Shown here piece after piece: positions 51,493 to 60,477 of a stretch of 64,000 bases of DNA. The number at the start of each line of letters is the position of its first letter. Positions within the stretch are counted from its first letter, which is position 1. Source of the DNA: Rhodobacter sp. 24-YEA-8 (lineage in GTDB: Bacteria > Pseudomonadota > Alphaproteobacteria > Rhodobacterales > Rhodobacteraceae); assembly GCF_900105075.1 (NCBI RefSeq), contig NZ_FNSK01000004.1, positions 181,386 to 245,385 on the forward strand. The letters run 5' to 3'. The notes under the pieces are model-generated. The model made no database searches, was not told where the DNA came from, and was given only the letters and a program-made list of their open reading frames with translations. Position numbers and translations under genes: made by a program.

Positions 51493-51517
51493 CTGCCGGG
51501 CGCTCTCTGCCCGGCAG
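51493..51517 (+). terminator. Hairpin between the binding-protein and ATPase genes
   Basis: Perfect 9-bp stem CTGCCGGGC (51493-51501) / GCCCGGCAG (51509-51517), 7-nt loop, then TCTTTGCTTT. A weak terminator that would let the binding protein be made in excess over the membrane parts. Confidence 0.65.
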
Positions 51518-51549
51518 TCTTTGCTTTCCCTTAAAATCTGGAATGGACG

Positions 51550-52638
51550 ATGGTTGCTCAGCCCTTCGTGCGGATCGAGAATGTCACCAAACGCTTCGGT
51601 CGCTTTACCGCGCTTGACCGGATCAGCCTCGATATTGCCGAGGGAGAATTTCTGACCATCGTCGGCCCTTCGGGCAGCGGCAAATCCACCCTGATCCGGC
51701 TGCTGGTCGGCATTGACGACGTGTCTGACGGCACGATCAGTCTGAACGGCACCCGTATCGACACCATGCCCGCGAACAAGCGCCCCACCTGTATGGTGTT
51801 CCAGTCGCTTGCTCTGTTCCCGCATATGAGCGTCGGCAGGAATATCGAATTTCCGCAAAAGCTGAAAAAGGTGGCGCCAGAAGCGCGCAAGGCCCGCACG
51901 CTGGATCTGCTGCGGCTGCTGCGATTGCCGGAAGAGTATTATGGCAAGATGATCAGCCAGCTTTCGGGCGGCGAACGTCAGCGGGTCGCGCTGGCGCGGG
52001 CACTGGCCTTCGATCCGCAGATCATTGTCTTTGACGAGCCCCTGTCAGCGCTGGACTACCGGCTGCGGAAAACCCTGGAAAAAGAGCTGAAAGACCTGCA
52101 CGCCCGCACCGGCAAGACCTTTGTCTACATCACCCATTCGCTGGAAGAGGCGATGGTGATGTCTGACCGCATCGCCATCATGAAGCAGGGCCGCTTCGAG
52201 CAGATCGCCGTTGCGGAAGAGATCTATTCCCGCCCGGTCAGCCGCTTCGTCGCCAGCTTCATGGGCGAGGTCAATCTGTTTGAAGCGCGCGAGGACAATG
52301 GGCTGGTCCGCTGGAAGGACCCCGGCGTCACCGCTGCCCCCGGCGCGCTGAACCTGCCGCAGGGATGGCGCGGTGCGCTGATGGTGCGACCCGAGCTGTT
52401 GCGGTTCATCGGCGAGGGCATGACTGCGGATTTCACCCTCTCGGGCAGCGTGGTGGCCGAATATGCGCTCGGCTCTCGCATCCAGTATTCGGTCGAGACC
52501 AGTGCCGGGACAATGATCACGGTCGAGCGGCCCTTTGAGGCGCGGCTTGCCTCGGGCGCCGACACATCCGTCACCCTCGGCTGGGACCGGGACGCGGTCC
52601 ATCCGATCCCTGAGGAGGCGGATCATGCAAAGGCTTGA
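51550..52638 (+). CDS. ABC transporter ATP-binding protein (PotA-like)
   Basis: 362 aa. Walker A G-P-S-G-S-G-K-S-T near 37, Q-loop V-F-Q-S-L, signature L-S-G-G-E-R-Q-R-V, Walker B I-V-F-D-E-P-L-S-A-L-D, and H-loop I-T-H-S. The C-terminal third is a TOBE domain. Overlaps the next gene by 14 bp. Confidence 0.9.
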   Translation: MVAQPFVRIENVTKRFGRFTALDRISLDIAEGEFLTIVGPSGSGKSTLIRLLVGIDDVSDGTISLNGTRIDTMPANKRPTCMVFQSLALFPHMSVGRNIEFPQKLKKVAPEARKARTLDLLRLLRLPEEYYGKMISQLSGGERQRVALARALAFDPQIIVFDEPLSALDYRLRKTLEKELKDLHARTGKTFVYITHSLEEAMVMSDRIAIMKQGRFEQIAVAEEIYSRPVSRFVASFMGEVNLFEAREDNGLVRWKDPGVTAAPGALNLPQGWRGALMVRPELLRFIGEGMTADFTLSGSVVAEYALGSRIQYSVETSAGTMITVERPFEARLASGADTSVTLGWDRDAVHPIPEEADHAKA

Positions 52639-53479
52639 GGGACGGCTTGGCTTTCTGAGCGGCCTGCCGATCATCGTACTGTTGCTGCTGGCATTCATCA
52701 TGCCGCTTTTCGTGGTGGCGGGCTTCGCCATCATGCCGCAAAAAGTATTCGAGCTGACCCATCTGCCCGATTTTTCCTCGTTCGCAGTGATCTGGGAACA
52801 GGGCTATTACCGTTCGCTGCTGCGCTCGCTGGGGCTTGCCCTCATGACCACGGTGATCCTGTTTATCGTCTGCTGGCCGCTGGCTTACGGCATGGCGAAG
52901 GTCTTCGGACGTTTTACCATCGTGATCACCCTGGCGGTCGTGCTGATCCTTTTCGTGTCCGAGAATATCCGTCTGTTCGGCTGGAGCCTCTCTTTGATGA
53001 AGGGCGGGTTGCTGGAGGGCTATCTGCGTTCGCTGACGGGGCTGAGCTTTGAGACACCGCTTTATGACTGGCCGGTGATCGTCTTTGGCATGGCCTATGT
53101 CTATTTCCCCTTCATGCTGTTTCCGCTGGCCCAGGGCATCAGCCTTGTTCCCGACGATGCCAGGCTTGCCGCATCAGACCTCGGGGCCAGCCCGATGCGC
53201 ATTCTCTTTGAAATCGAAATGCCGCTGGCGGCGCCGGGCATCATGGTCGGAAGCCTGCTGACCTTTGTCCTCTCCGCCGGCGCGGTGGCCGAGGCAAAGC
53301 TTTTGGGCGGGCGTGCGGTGGTGGTGCTGACAGATGATGTCGAAAGCGCCTTCACCTTCGCGCAGAACTGGCCGCTCGGATCGGCGCTGTCGCTGATGCT
53401 GATCGTCATTGTCGCCCTTCTGGTGCTGGTGCCCGTCAGCCGCGTGAACCTTGATGCGATCATGGGGAGGAAACCATGA
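52625..53479 (+). CDS. ABC transporter permease 1 (PotB-like)
   Basis: 284 aa from the ATG at 52625, preceded by GAGGAGG; the longer frame is overlap with potA. Six membrane segments and the EAA loop (A-A-S-D-L-G-A-S-P-M-R-I-L near 185). Forms the heterodimeric channel with the next gene (ATGA overlap). Confidence 0.88.
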   Translation: MQRLEGRLGFLSGLPIIVLLLLAFIMPLFVVAGFAIMPQKVFELTHLPDFSSFAVIWEQGYYRSLLRSLGLALMTTVILFIVCWPLAYGMAKVFGRFTIVITLAVVLILFVSENIRLFGWSLSLMKGGLLEGYLRSLTGLSFETPLYDWPVIVFGMAYVYFPFMLFPLAQGISLVPDDARLAASDLGASPMRILFEIEMPLAAPGIMVGSLLTFVLSAGAVAEAKLLGGRAVVVLTDDVESAFTFAQNWPLGSALSLMLIVIVALLVLVPVSRVNLDAIMGRKP

Positions 53480-54270
53480 GATCGGTCTCCAACACCACCC
53501 GCATCGCGCTTTACCTTTACGGGCTGCTGATCCTGCTGGTGCTTTACCTGCCGCTGGTTTCGGTCGGCTTCGCATCGGTCTCGAAGGCGCGGTATCTCAG
53601 CTTTCCGGTCAACCGCTATACCAGTGAATGGATGGTCCAGGCGGTCACCAGCCCGAACGTCCACGCGCTGGTGCTGACCTCGCTGAAGATCGCGGTACTG
53701 GTGACCCTGCTGTCGATGATCCTCGGCTTTTTCGGTGCCCTTGCTTTCGCGCGGTTCCAGTGGCGGTATCGCCCGCTGTTCCAGAAGCTGATCCTGTTGC
53801 CGATTTTCTTCCCGCAGACGGTGCTGGGGCTTGCGCTGCTGATCTGGTTTTCGGCGCTTGGGGTTCAGCCCAGCTGGAAGACCGCCGTGATCGCGCATCT
53901 GGTCTGGATTGCGCCCATCACCACGCTGATCATCGCGATCCGTGCCTATGCCTTTGATCCGGCGCTGGAAGAGGCGGCGCGGGATATGGGCGCCTCGACC
54001 TTTACAATCCTGCGCGAGGTGACGCTGCCCCTGCTGATGCCGGGGGTGATTTCGGCGGGGCTCTTCGCCTTTCTGCTGTCCTGGGGGAATTTCCCGCTCT
54101 CGCTGTTCACCACAGGGCTCGATTCAACTTTGCCGAAATGGCTCTATGCCCGGATGGTCTCCGGCTACACGCCGCAGATCCCCGCGCTTGGTGTTCTGTC
54201 TGTCACCGGATCCGCCGCGCTGATGCTGATCGGGCTGCTGGTGTTCCGCTGGACGCGAAAACGCGCCTGA
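53476..54270 (+). CDS. ABC transporter permease 2 (PotC-like)
   Basis: 264 aa, six membrane segments; EAA loop E-E-A-A-R-D-M-G-A-S-T-F-T near 172. Ends with basic R-W-T-R-K-R-A. Last transporter gene of the BMC operon; the SDR gene starts 39 bp on. Confidence 0.88.
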   Translation: MRSVSNTTRIALYLYGLLILLVLYLPLVSVGFASVSKARYLSFPVNRYTSEWMVQAVTSPNVHALVLTSLKIAVLVTLLSMILGFFGALAFARFQWRYRPLFQKLILLPIFFPQTVLGLALLIWFSALGVQPSWKTAVIAHLVWIAPITTLIIAIRAYAFDPALEEAARDMGASTFTILREVTLPLLMPGVISAGLFAFLLSWGNFPLSLFTTGLDSTLPKWLYARMVSGYTPQIPALGVLSVTGSAALMLIGLLVFRWTRKRA

Positions 54271-54309
54271 AGCCGCGATAAAACTATAAAAAAACAGGGA
54301 GAAAAACAG

Positions 54310-55089
54310 ATGCTGACATCATTGCAGGGCCGGAGTGTCATCGTTACCGGCGGATCAAAAGGTATCGGCCGCGGTATTGCGCGGGTCTTTGCCCGGGCCG
54401 GTGTGAAACTGACCATTGCCGGGCGCGACAAGGCCGCGCTGGCGGCGGCCGTGGCCGAGATGAACGAGGCGGGGGCGACAGCCCGCAGTGCCGTCTGCGA
54501 TGTGAGCGATTACGACCAGGTGCAGCGCATGGTCGATGAGGCGGCTGAAGCCCAGGGCGGGCTGCATGTGGTTTGTGCCAATGCCGGATCCTTCCCGCAG
54601 GTGAAGATGGTCGATATGTCGCCCGCCGAATGGGATCAGATGATGGCGAACAACCTGCGTTCGACTTTTCTCTGCGTCAAAGCCGCGATCCCGCATTTCG
54701 AACGGGCAGGCAAAGGCCGCGTGGTGGTAACCTCTTCGATCACCGGGCCGGTGACAGGCTATCCGGGCTGGTCGCATTACGGCGCGTCAAAGGCCGGGCA
54801 GCTTGGTTTCATCAAGACCGCCGCGATGGAACTGGCGCGCTACAACACCACGATCAACGCGGTGATGCCGGGCAATATCGTGACCGAGGGGCTTGAGGGG
54901 CTGGGCGCGGATTACCTGAAAACCATGGCCGCCTCGATCCCGCTGAAACGGCTGGGCGCCGTCGAGGATATCGGCAATGCGGCGCTGTTTTTCGCATCGG
55001 ATGAGGCGGCCTATATCACCGGGCAGCAGATCATCGTCGATGGGGGTCAGATCCTGCCGGAATCCCTGGAAGCCATCGAGTCGATCTGA
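54310..55089 (+). CDS. SDR oxidoreductase, probable (S)-1-amino-2-propanol dehydrogenase (aminoacetone reductase)
   Basis: 259 aa. Classic SDR: T-G-G-S-K-G-I-G (13-20), N-A-G (91-93), catalytic Ser143, Tyr157 and Lys161 in Y-G-A-S-K. In the aminoacetone microcompartment an SDR interconverts aminoacetone and 1-amino-2-propanol with NAD(H), which fits this position next to the kinase. Substrate assignment rests on context. Confidence 0.83.
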   Translation: MLTSLQGRSVIVTGGSKGIGRGIARVFARAGVKLTIAGRDKAALAAAVAEMNEAGATARSAVCDVSDYDQVQRMVDEAAEAQGGLHVVCANAGSFPQVKMVDMSPAEWDQMMANNLRSTFLCVKAAIPHFERAGKGRVVVTSSITGPVTGYPGWSHYGASKAGQLGFIKTAAMELARYNTTINAVMPGNIVTEGLEGLGADYLKTMAASIPLKRLGAVEDIGNAALFFASDEAAYITGQQIIVDGGQILPESLEAIESI

Positions 55090-55100
55090 GGGAGGGGGAT

Positions 55101-56108
55101 ATGGCCGGAGAGCAAATGCCGCTTCAGGAGGTCCTGAAGCATCTGGAGCGCCTTGCGAATGACTCACTGTCCCTTTGGCCGGTGCCGGAGGGAGCGACAG
55201 CGCGGCTGATCAATGTCTCGGAAAACGCGACCTATCTGGTCGAGGCCGGGGCATATCGATCGGTCCTGCGCATTCACCGCCCGGCCTATCACACAAAGCG
55301 CGGCATCGGCCAGGAGCTGGCCTGGGCGCAGGCGCTGGCCTCAAGCGGGCTGGTGCAGACGCCGCCGCCACTGGCGGCCAGGAATGGCGATCTGGTGCAG
55401 GAAGGCCATGTTTCGGGCCTGCCCGAGCCACGTTTCATGGTGATGTTCCAGTTTGCCGAAGGCCGTCAGCCCGATGAGAACGAAGATCTGATCGGGCCCT
55501 TCGAACGGCTCGGGGCAATTGCCGCCCGCACCCATCTTCATTCCATGACCTGGCCGCGCCCTGCGCCGCTGGAAAGGCTCCGCTGGGATGCCGATGCGGT
55601 ATTCGGCCAAAAGGCGAACTGGGGCGACTGGCGCGATGCGCCCCATGTCACCCCGCCCGTTCGCGCAGTGCTCGAAGAGGTAGAGGCGACCATCCGCCGC
55701 CGGCTTAAGGATTTCGGTCAGGGGCCAGAGCGTTACGGGCTGATCCATGCCGATATGCGGCTGGCTAATCTTCTGATCGATGGTGAAAACACGACGCTGA
55801 TCGACTTTGATGACTGCGGTCAGGGCTGGTTTCTTTATGATTTCGCCACCGGCGTCAGCTTTATGGAGGATCACCACCAGGTCCCTGCGATGCGCGCCGC
55901 CTGGGTGCGCGGATATCGCAGCGTCCGCCCACTCAGCGATGCGGAAGAGCGGGAGATCGACACATTCATCATGCTCCGCCGCATGGCGCTGCTGGCCTGG
56001 ATCGGCAGCCACATCGAGGCCCCCGAACCCCAGGCCATGGCGCCGGATTTCGCCCGGGTCTCGGCCGAGCTCGGCCGCACCTATCTGGCGCAGTTCGCCA
56101 CACAATGA
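55101..56108 (+). CDS. APH-fold kinase, probable (S)-1-amino-2-propanol kinase
   Basis: 335 aa. Aminoglycoside-phosphotransferase fold: H-A-D-M-R-L-A-N catalytic loop (His216, Asp218, Asn223) and D-F-D (235-237) metal motif. Homologues in RMM/AAUM loci phosphorylate 1-amino-2-propanol, giving the substrate for the phospho-lyase at 45099. Last gene of the operon, GAGGGAGGGG ribosome site. Confidence 0.85.
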   Translation: MAGEQMPLQEVLKHLERLANDSLSLWPVPEGATARLINVSENATYLVEAGAYRSVLRIHRPAYHTKRGIGQELAWAQALASSGLVQTPPPLAARNGDLVQEGHVSGLPEPRFMVMFQFAEGRQPDENEDLIGPFERLGAIAARTHLHSMTWPRPAPLERLRWDADAVFGQKANWGDWRDAPHVTPPVRAVLEEVEATIRRRLKDFGQGPERYGLIHADMRLANLLIDGENTTLIDFDDCGQGWFLYDFATGVSFMEDHHQVPAMRAAWVRGYRSVRPLSDAEEREIDTFIMLRRMALLAWIGSHIEAPEPQAMAPDFARVSAELGRTYLAQFATQ

Positions 56109-56641
56109 TGTATCTTGCGGCGAAGGTTCGGGCCCGATGCAAAAGTGTCAGGCCATTCCAGTCACCCTGTCGAGAAAGTCATCAGGCCACCCGGCCATCG
56201 GTGAAGATCGCAGCAAGGATTTCTGCCTCGAACGCGGCCACGGGTTTCCAGCCCGCGGGCAATCATGTCGGCGAGTTTGCCCAGCAGCGCATAGAGCAGG
56301 ATCGACAGCACCATGACATCCAGCTTCATGAATTCGCGCGCCTGCATCGCCCGGTCAATCACGCGGTTTCGCGGCTGCAAAACATCCTGTGCTGGCGGGA
56401 TGAGCGGCTGGTCAGCAAGGATCGCGCTGCGAACCTATGGGAAAGAAGCCTCCCGGTTGCAAAAACTGGCCCGACAAACACGCAGAACAGCGCGCAGCTG
56501 AAGCCGCAGCACGTCATGCGGCAGAAGGAGCACACCGGCGCGAAGCGCTCATAGCGGGCGTTCAGTCACTTTACAGCAAAACCCACTCATATGGCAGGCC
56601 CGGTCAGGCAGATCATATCAGGGAACATCGGCAGCGCGATA
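56109..56641. other. Decayed stretch between the BMC operon and the DMT exporter
   Basis: No intact gene in 530 bp. It contains a short ABC-permease remnant on the minus strand (listed separately) and otherwise short frames without likeness. I saw no clear terminator for the BMC operon. Confidence 0.5.
56246..56380 (-). pseudogene. Remnant of an SsuC/TauC-type ABC permease C-terminus
   Basis: About 45 codons: A-R-E-F-M-K-L-D-V-M-V-L-S-I-L-L-Y-A-L-L-G-K-L-A-D, then I-A-R-G-L-E. The family ends with such a membrane helix followed by L-E-R-R. Surroundings do not continue the protein on either side. Confidence 0.5.
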
Positions 56642-57532
56642 TCAATCAGCTTTTCTGTCGCCCCATTGCAAAGTGGTTCCAAGGCTTGCCAACAACACAC
56701 AAAGAAAGCCGGCGATCTGAACCAGGGAAGTCGGGTGTCCGAACCAGGCGGCATCTACAATGATGGCACTGATCGGGTAGAGGAACAGCAAAACGGCCGC
56801 CACCGCAGTCGGCAGCTTAGGCAAGGCGTTGTAAAGCAAAATATACACCGCGCCGGTATGGACGAGGCCAATGATCGCAAACCATTTCCATTGCTCGCCC
56901 GTCACCTCTGCGGGGGTGAGCGACAGCCAGGGCGCCAGTACAATCGCTCCGCACAGGCACTGGATCAGAGTCAGTCGTAGCCCGCCTGAACGCGGCAGCC
57001 GTTTTGCGATAATCGTGACCAGCGCGTAAAGGAACGCAGCTGCGACGGCGGCCGCGATGCCGTTCCCGTCAATCGCCACCGCGCCGCCTGTCACTCCTGA
57101 CAGGTCTATGATCCCGGTGGCAAAGGCGAGACCAATCAGTGCGAGGCCAAACCAGAGGAAGGTGACGGCACGCAGCCTCTCACGAAACAGGATCGCACTG
57201 ATCAGCACCATCAGGAAGGGCTGGACATGAAAGACGATGGTTGCAACCGAGATCCCTGACCGGCGGATGGCCTCGAAAAACAGGACCCAGTTTCCGACCA
57301 TCAGAAACCCGCTGAGGACCGCCAGCAAAAGTGTCCGTCGCGGCAAGCGCAAAAGCCCCGCAAGATCGCCGCGCAGGGCCGCATATAAGCCCAGCCCCAG
57401 GGCCGCGATGACACAGCGATAGAAGGCCACCGAGAGCGGCGAGGCTGCCGCCTGCAAGACGCAAAGCCCCAATGTGCCCAGCATCGTCTGTGCCAGAACG
57501 ACGCCGGCAATCCCCTGGTTTTGCGGTGTCAT
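56642..57532 (-). CDS. EamA/DMT-family transporter
   Basis: 296 aa, ten hydrophobic segments in two repeats, each with the EamA pattern (G-L-A-L-I-G-L-A-F near 130; L-F-L-Y-P-I-S-A-I-I near 245). Exporter of a metabolite or amino acid. Divergent from a LysR regulator, 98 bp apart, the usual control pair. Confidence 0.85.
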   Translation of the reverse strand: MTPQNQGIAGVVLAQTMLGTLGLCVLQAAASPLSVAFYRCVIAALGLGLYAALRGDLAGLLRLPRRTLLLAVLSGFLMVGNWVLFFEAIRRSGISVATIVFHVQPFLMVLISAILFRERLRAVTFLWFGLALIGLAFATGIIDLSGVTGGAVAIDGNGIAAAVAAAFLYALVTIIAKRLPRSGGLRLTLIQCLCGAIVLAPWLSLTPAEVTGEQWKWFAIIGLVHTGAVYILLYNALPKLPTAVAAVLLFLYPISAIIVDAAWFGHPTSLVQIAGFLCVLLASLGTTLQWGDRKAD

Positions 57533-57630
57533 TTCTGCCCTCGTGTGATCTGCTCAGGGACAGGAATAGCGCTGGCGCAACAATAGTAAATCAATATAGT
57601 CGAAAGGGATTATTTGGATTTTTTGAACAG

Positions 57631-58470
57631 ATGCAGCTTGACCATACCCTGCTTCGCACCTTCATCGCCTGCGTTGATGCCATGAGTTTCAACCGGGCGG
57701 CGCAGCATGTGCATCGTTCGCCCGCAACCGTCTCGACCCATATCTCACGGCTGGAGCAAGAGGTCGGCGAGGCACTGTTCCTGCGCGATACGCGCAACCT
57801 GGCCCTGACCCGGGCAGGCGAGAAGCTTGATGGCTATGCGCGCCGCATCCTGCGCCTGCATGACCAGGCAGCCGAGAGCTTTGGCCGGCCTGCGATCAGG
57901 GGCACGATTACCATTGGCGCGCCAGATGACTACATCTCGCAATTCCTGCCGCCGGTTTTCCGGCGTTTTGGTCTGCTCTATCCCCAGGCAGAAATCAGGG
58001 TGTTCTGCGCGCAATCCACTGCTCTCGTGCCGTTGATTGCAGCGGGGGAGATTGATCTGGCGGTTGTGACCCGCTCGAAAGGCGTCGGCGGGCGGCTGAT
58101 CCGGCGCGAGCCGATGGTGTGGATAGCGGCCCGGGATGGGGCGGCTTTAGAGAAAGATCCGCTTCCGGTGGCGCTGTTCGAGCCGGGATCCGAGGCGCGC
58201 CGCGTGACGCTCGCGGCCCTTGCACAAAGCAATCTGCCCTATCGTGCGGCGTATGAGAGCTTCAGTCTCGCCGGGTTGCTGACAATCGTCGAAGCAGGTC
58301 TTGCGGTTGCTGCAGTAAGCAAGATGTCGGCGCCTCCCGAGCTGATACTTCCACCAGGGGCCGTCGGGCTAAAGGCGCCGGAAAGCCTCGATATCGCCCT
58401 TATTCGCAATCCCACAGCGAACCAGCAGCTATCCGATGCAGTGGAAGAACTGGTGATGCAGGTGCCCTAG
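57631..58470 (+). CDS. LysR-family transcriptional regulator
   Basis: 279 aa from the ATG at 57631; the upstream extension runs into the divergent gene. HTH at 1-60 (M-S-F-N-R-A-A-Q-H-V-H-R-S-P-A-T-V-S) and a periplasmic-binding-like effector domain (G-T-I-T-I-G-A-P near 92). Slightly shorter than most (about 300 aa). Probably controls the DMT exporter. Confidence 0.85.
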   Translation: MQLDHTLLRTFIACVDAMSFNRAAQHVHRSPATVSTHISRLEQEVGEALFLRDTRNLALTRAGEKLDGYARRILRLHDQAAESFGRPAIRGTITIGAPDDYISQFLPPVFRRFGLLYPQAEIRVFCAQSTALVPLIAAGEIDLAVVTRSKGVGGRLIRREPMVWIAARDGAALEKDPLPVALFEPGSEARRVTLAALAQSNLPYRAAYESFSLAGLLTIVEAGLAVAAVSKMSAPPELILPPGAVGLKAPESLDIALIRNPTANQQLSDAVEELVMQVP

Positions 58471-58900
58471 ATAATGCGCCTGCACGCTGGTTACACGGCT
58501 TCGCGGGGATTACAGGCATTTATGGGGCTTGTCCGAAATGGCAAAGCAGAGGGAGGTGCGAAGCTCCCGGAGATCCCGCCTGAAACACAGCCAGGAGTTC
58601 ACGCCAGCGGCCACTCCGTCCGATCAGCTGCTGCCGCTGCCCGGATTCAGAACCGCTGGCGGGGTGCAAGCCACCAGAATCGACGCCCGGAGCCCATTGC
58701 GGACGGCTATCGGTGTAGGAACACATTACCTTCTGGCGGACAAACCCTCGATCCGATCACAAAAGTGATCTTTCGCCTCGGTATAGGAGCGCCTGTCATG
58801 TTGATGAAGCATGGCTAATCGTCACACTGTTCGCCCATTGCTCACTCGGATCGAGAACGAAGTTGGCAATTGCATCATCGCCGTCGCGCAAGGGTTTTAC
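58471..58900. other. Intergenic region without recognisable gene
   Basis: 430 bp between the LysR gene and the convergent MocA-like gene. Frames up to 114 codons exist, but none has family motifs or a ribosome site. No terminator seen. Confidence 0.5.
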
Positions 58901-59512
58901 TCACTCAGGAGCGGAAGAACCCGCGGCTCCAGCCTCCAAATCTGATTGACACTCTTCCAGTTCCTGAAGGTCTTCTCTGACATCGATGTCAAGGCCCTCT
59001 GCACTCGTGATGCGCACCAGAGCTTCCTGCGGAATCCTGGCGATCAGGGCTCTTGCTCCCTGATCTGCATAAGGATCGACACCCAAGGAAAGACACTCCT
59101 TTAAAGCCAGAAACGCGGGAGGAAGCGCCTTGTCACCAAGGCAGCACGCGCTGTTTCCAAATCTGACCCCTCGCCTTATCAGGTCATGCAGGATGCCATC
59201 GGTAAGGTTCGGCATGTCACCAAGCATGATAAGCAAGTTGTCTGCCCCGGCCTCCTGTGCGTATTGCAAAGCGCTCCGCCAGGAGAGCGACATGGTCTGT
59301 CCTTGGGGGATCTGCAGCTGCTTCATGCCAGCCGGCAAAACTGCGGCCACCGCGGGAGAGGACACAACGGCAACAGATTCGTCGCAGAAGGCGGCCATAA
59401 GCAGATTGGCTGCCTGACAGACCAGCGGAGCGCCGCGCCATTCCACGAGGAGCTTGTCGTCCGCCCCGAACCTCCGGGATGCACCTGCCGCGAACAGGAC
59501 GCCGAGGTTCAC
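58901..59512 (-). CDS. MocA-like nucleotidyltransferase (molybdenum cofactor cytidylyltransferase type)
   Basis: 203 aa. L-F-A-A-G-A-S-R-R-F-G near residue 5 (usual L-A-A-G-x-S-x-R-x-G), and L-G-D-M-P near 107, the nucleotide/metal motifs of the MobA/MocA fold. Shorter than MocA fused forms. Coupled (4 bp) to XdhC, and both mature molybdenum hydroxylases, which suggests a xanthine- or CO-dehydrogenase-like enzyme encoded upstream, outside the window. Confidence 0.82.
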   Translation of the reverse strand: MNLGVLFAAGASRRFGADDKLLVEWRGAPLVCQAANLLMAAFCDESVAVVSSPAVAAVLPAGMKQLQIPQGQTMSLSWRSALQYAQEAGADNLLIMLGDMPNLTDGILHDLIRRGVRFGNSACCLGDKALPPAFLALKECLSLGVDPYADQGARALIARIPQEALVRITSAEGLDIDVREDLQELEECQSDLEAGAAGSSAPE

Positions 59513-60468
59513 TTCACCAATCCGGCATGGACATCGACGATCTGGGCAAGAACCGACAACGCGAGGGTCTGCGGATCGCGTGAAGACGGGATCAGGCCGA
59601 TAGGCCCCCGAAGCCGCGATAAAGCCTCTGCAGGCACACCCATAGCGGCAAGGGTTTCCAGCCGTCTGGCCTGAGTGGCACGGCTGCCCTGCGCACCAAT
59701 ATAGAAGGCTGAGCTGCGCAGCATCTGCCGAAGGATGACCCGCTCGAAGTCATGATCATGATAGAAAAGGACGATGGCGGTATCAGCATCGACCGGCAGG
59801 TCCTGCAGCCGGGCCTGCGGCGTAATTTCCTGCACCTGGCTGCCCTGCGACGAGATCGCAGCGAGGGTCGAAAGCTCGTGCGACAGCGCGAGATGGTTGT
59901 GCCCCATGCCCCTCAGCAGCCCTGTAAAGGCTGCTGCCTCGGCTCCGGTGCCGAAGACCACGAATTGCGGTCCGGGGCGAAAGCCGAGATGAAAGGCCTC
60001 CTCATCGCCCGCAGTGGGTCGCCAGTCCTCCAGCTTCAGCGAACCATCGTCGCCAACCGCCAGCGCCACCGGCTTGCGGTTAGCCCGGGCCTCCTGCAGC
60101 AGCAACAGAATGGCCGGATCTTTCGGAAGAAACAGCCGCACATCAATCCCGCCGCCACAGGGTAGTTTCAGGTCAAAGAAGGGGGAGCCCATGCCATAGC
60201 GGAGGGTCTGCGTCCGACCGGTCCGCCGGACCTCGGCCGCCCGCAGGATCAGATCCGCTTCGACGCAGCCTGAAGTGATCGCCCCGGCAAACCGACCGTC
60301 TGGTGCTACCGCGAGCGTGGCTCCGGGGTTGCGATAAGCCGGCCCCTCAGTCCCGGTCAGCACGGCGATAACCGTGCCCCTGCCCCAAATTGCGGCCATG
60401 TCCCACGGGTCCAGGAGGGCCGGATGGCCCATGGCGACCTCCCCTATCTCGGGCGGATGGCAGATCAT
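59509..60468 (-). CDS. XdhC/CoxI family protein
   Basis: 319 aa. N-terminal XdhC/CoxI domain (G-A-I-T-S-G-C-V-E-A-D near 65, with the conserved Cys) and a C-terminal Rossmann domain (V-V-F-G-T-G-A-E-A-A-A near 168, Y-I-G-A-Q-G-S-R near 255). Binds and inserts molybdenum cofactor into hydroxylases. GAGGGGGG ribosome site before the ATG at 60468; a second ATG at 60432 is possible. 9 bp after the SSADH-type gene. Confidence 0.86.
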   Translation of the reverse strand: MICHPPEIGEVAMGHPALLDPWDMAAIWGRGTVIAVLTGTEGPAYRNPGATLAVAPDGRFAGAITSGCVEADLILRAAEVRRTGRTQTLRYGMGSPFFDLKLPCGGGIDVRLFLPKDPAILLLLQEARANRKPVALAVGDDGSLKLEDWRPTAGDEEAFHLGFRPGPQFVVFGTGAEAAAFTGLLRGMGHNHLALSHELSTLAAISSQGSQVQEITPQARLQDLPVDADTAIVLFYHDHDFERVILRQMLRSSAFYIGAQGSRATQARRLETLAAMGVPAEALSRLRGPIGLIPSSRDPQTLALSVLAQIVDVHAGLVK

Positions 60469-60477
60469 GCGCCCCCC

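Noticed and set aside
58474..58818. 114-codon plus-strand frame after the LysR gene
   Set aside because: No ribosome site, no family motif, and its composition is typical of noncoding GC-rich sequence.
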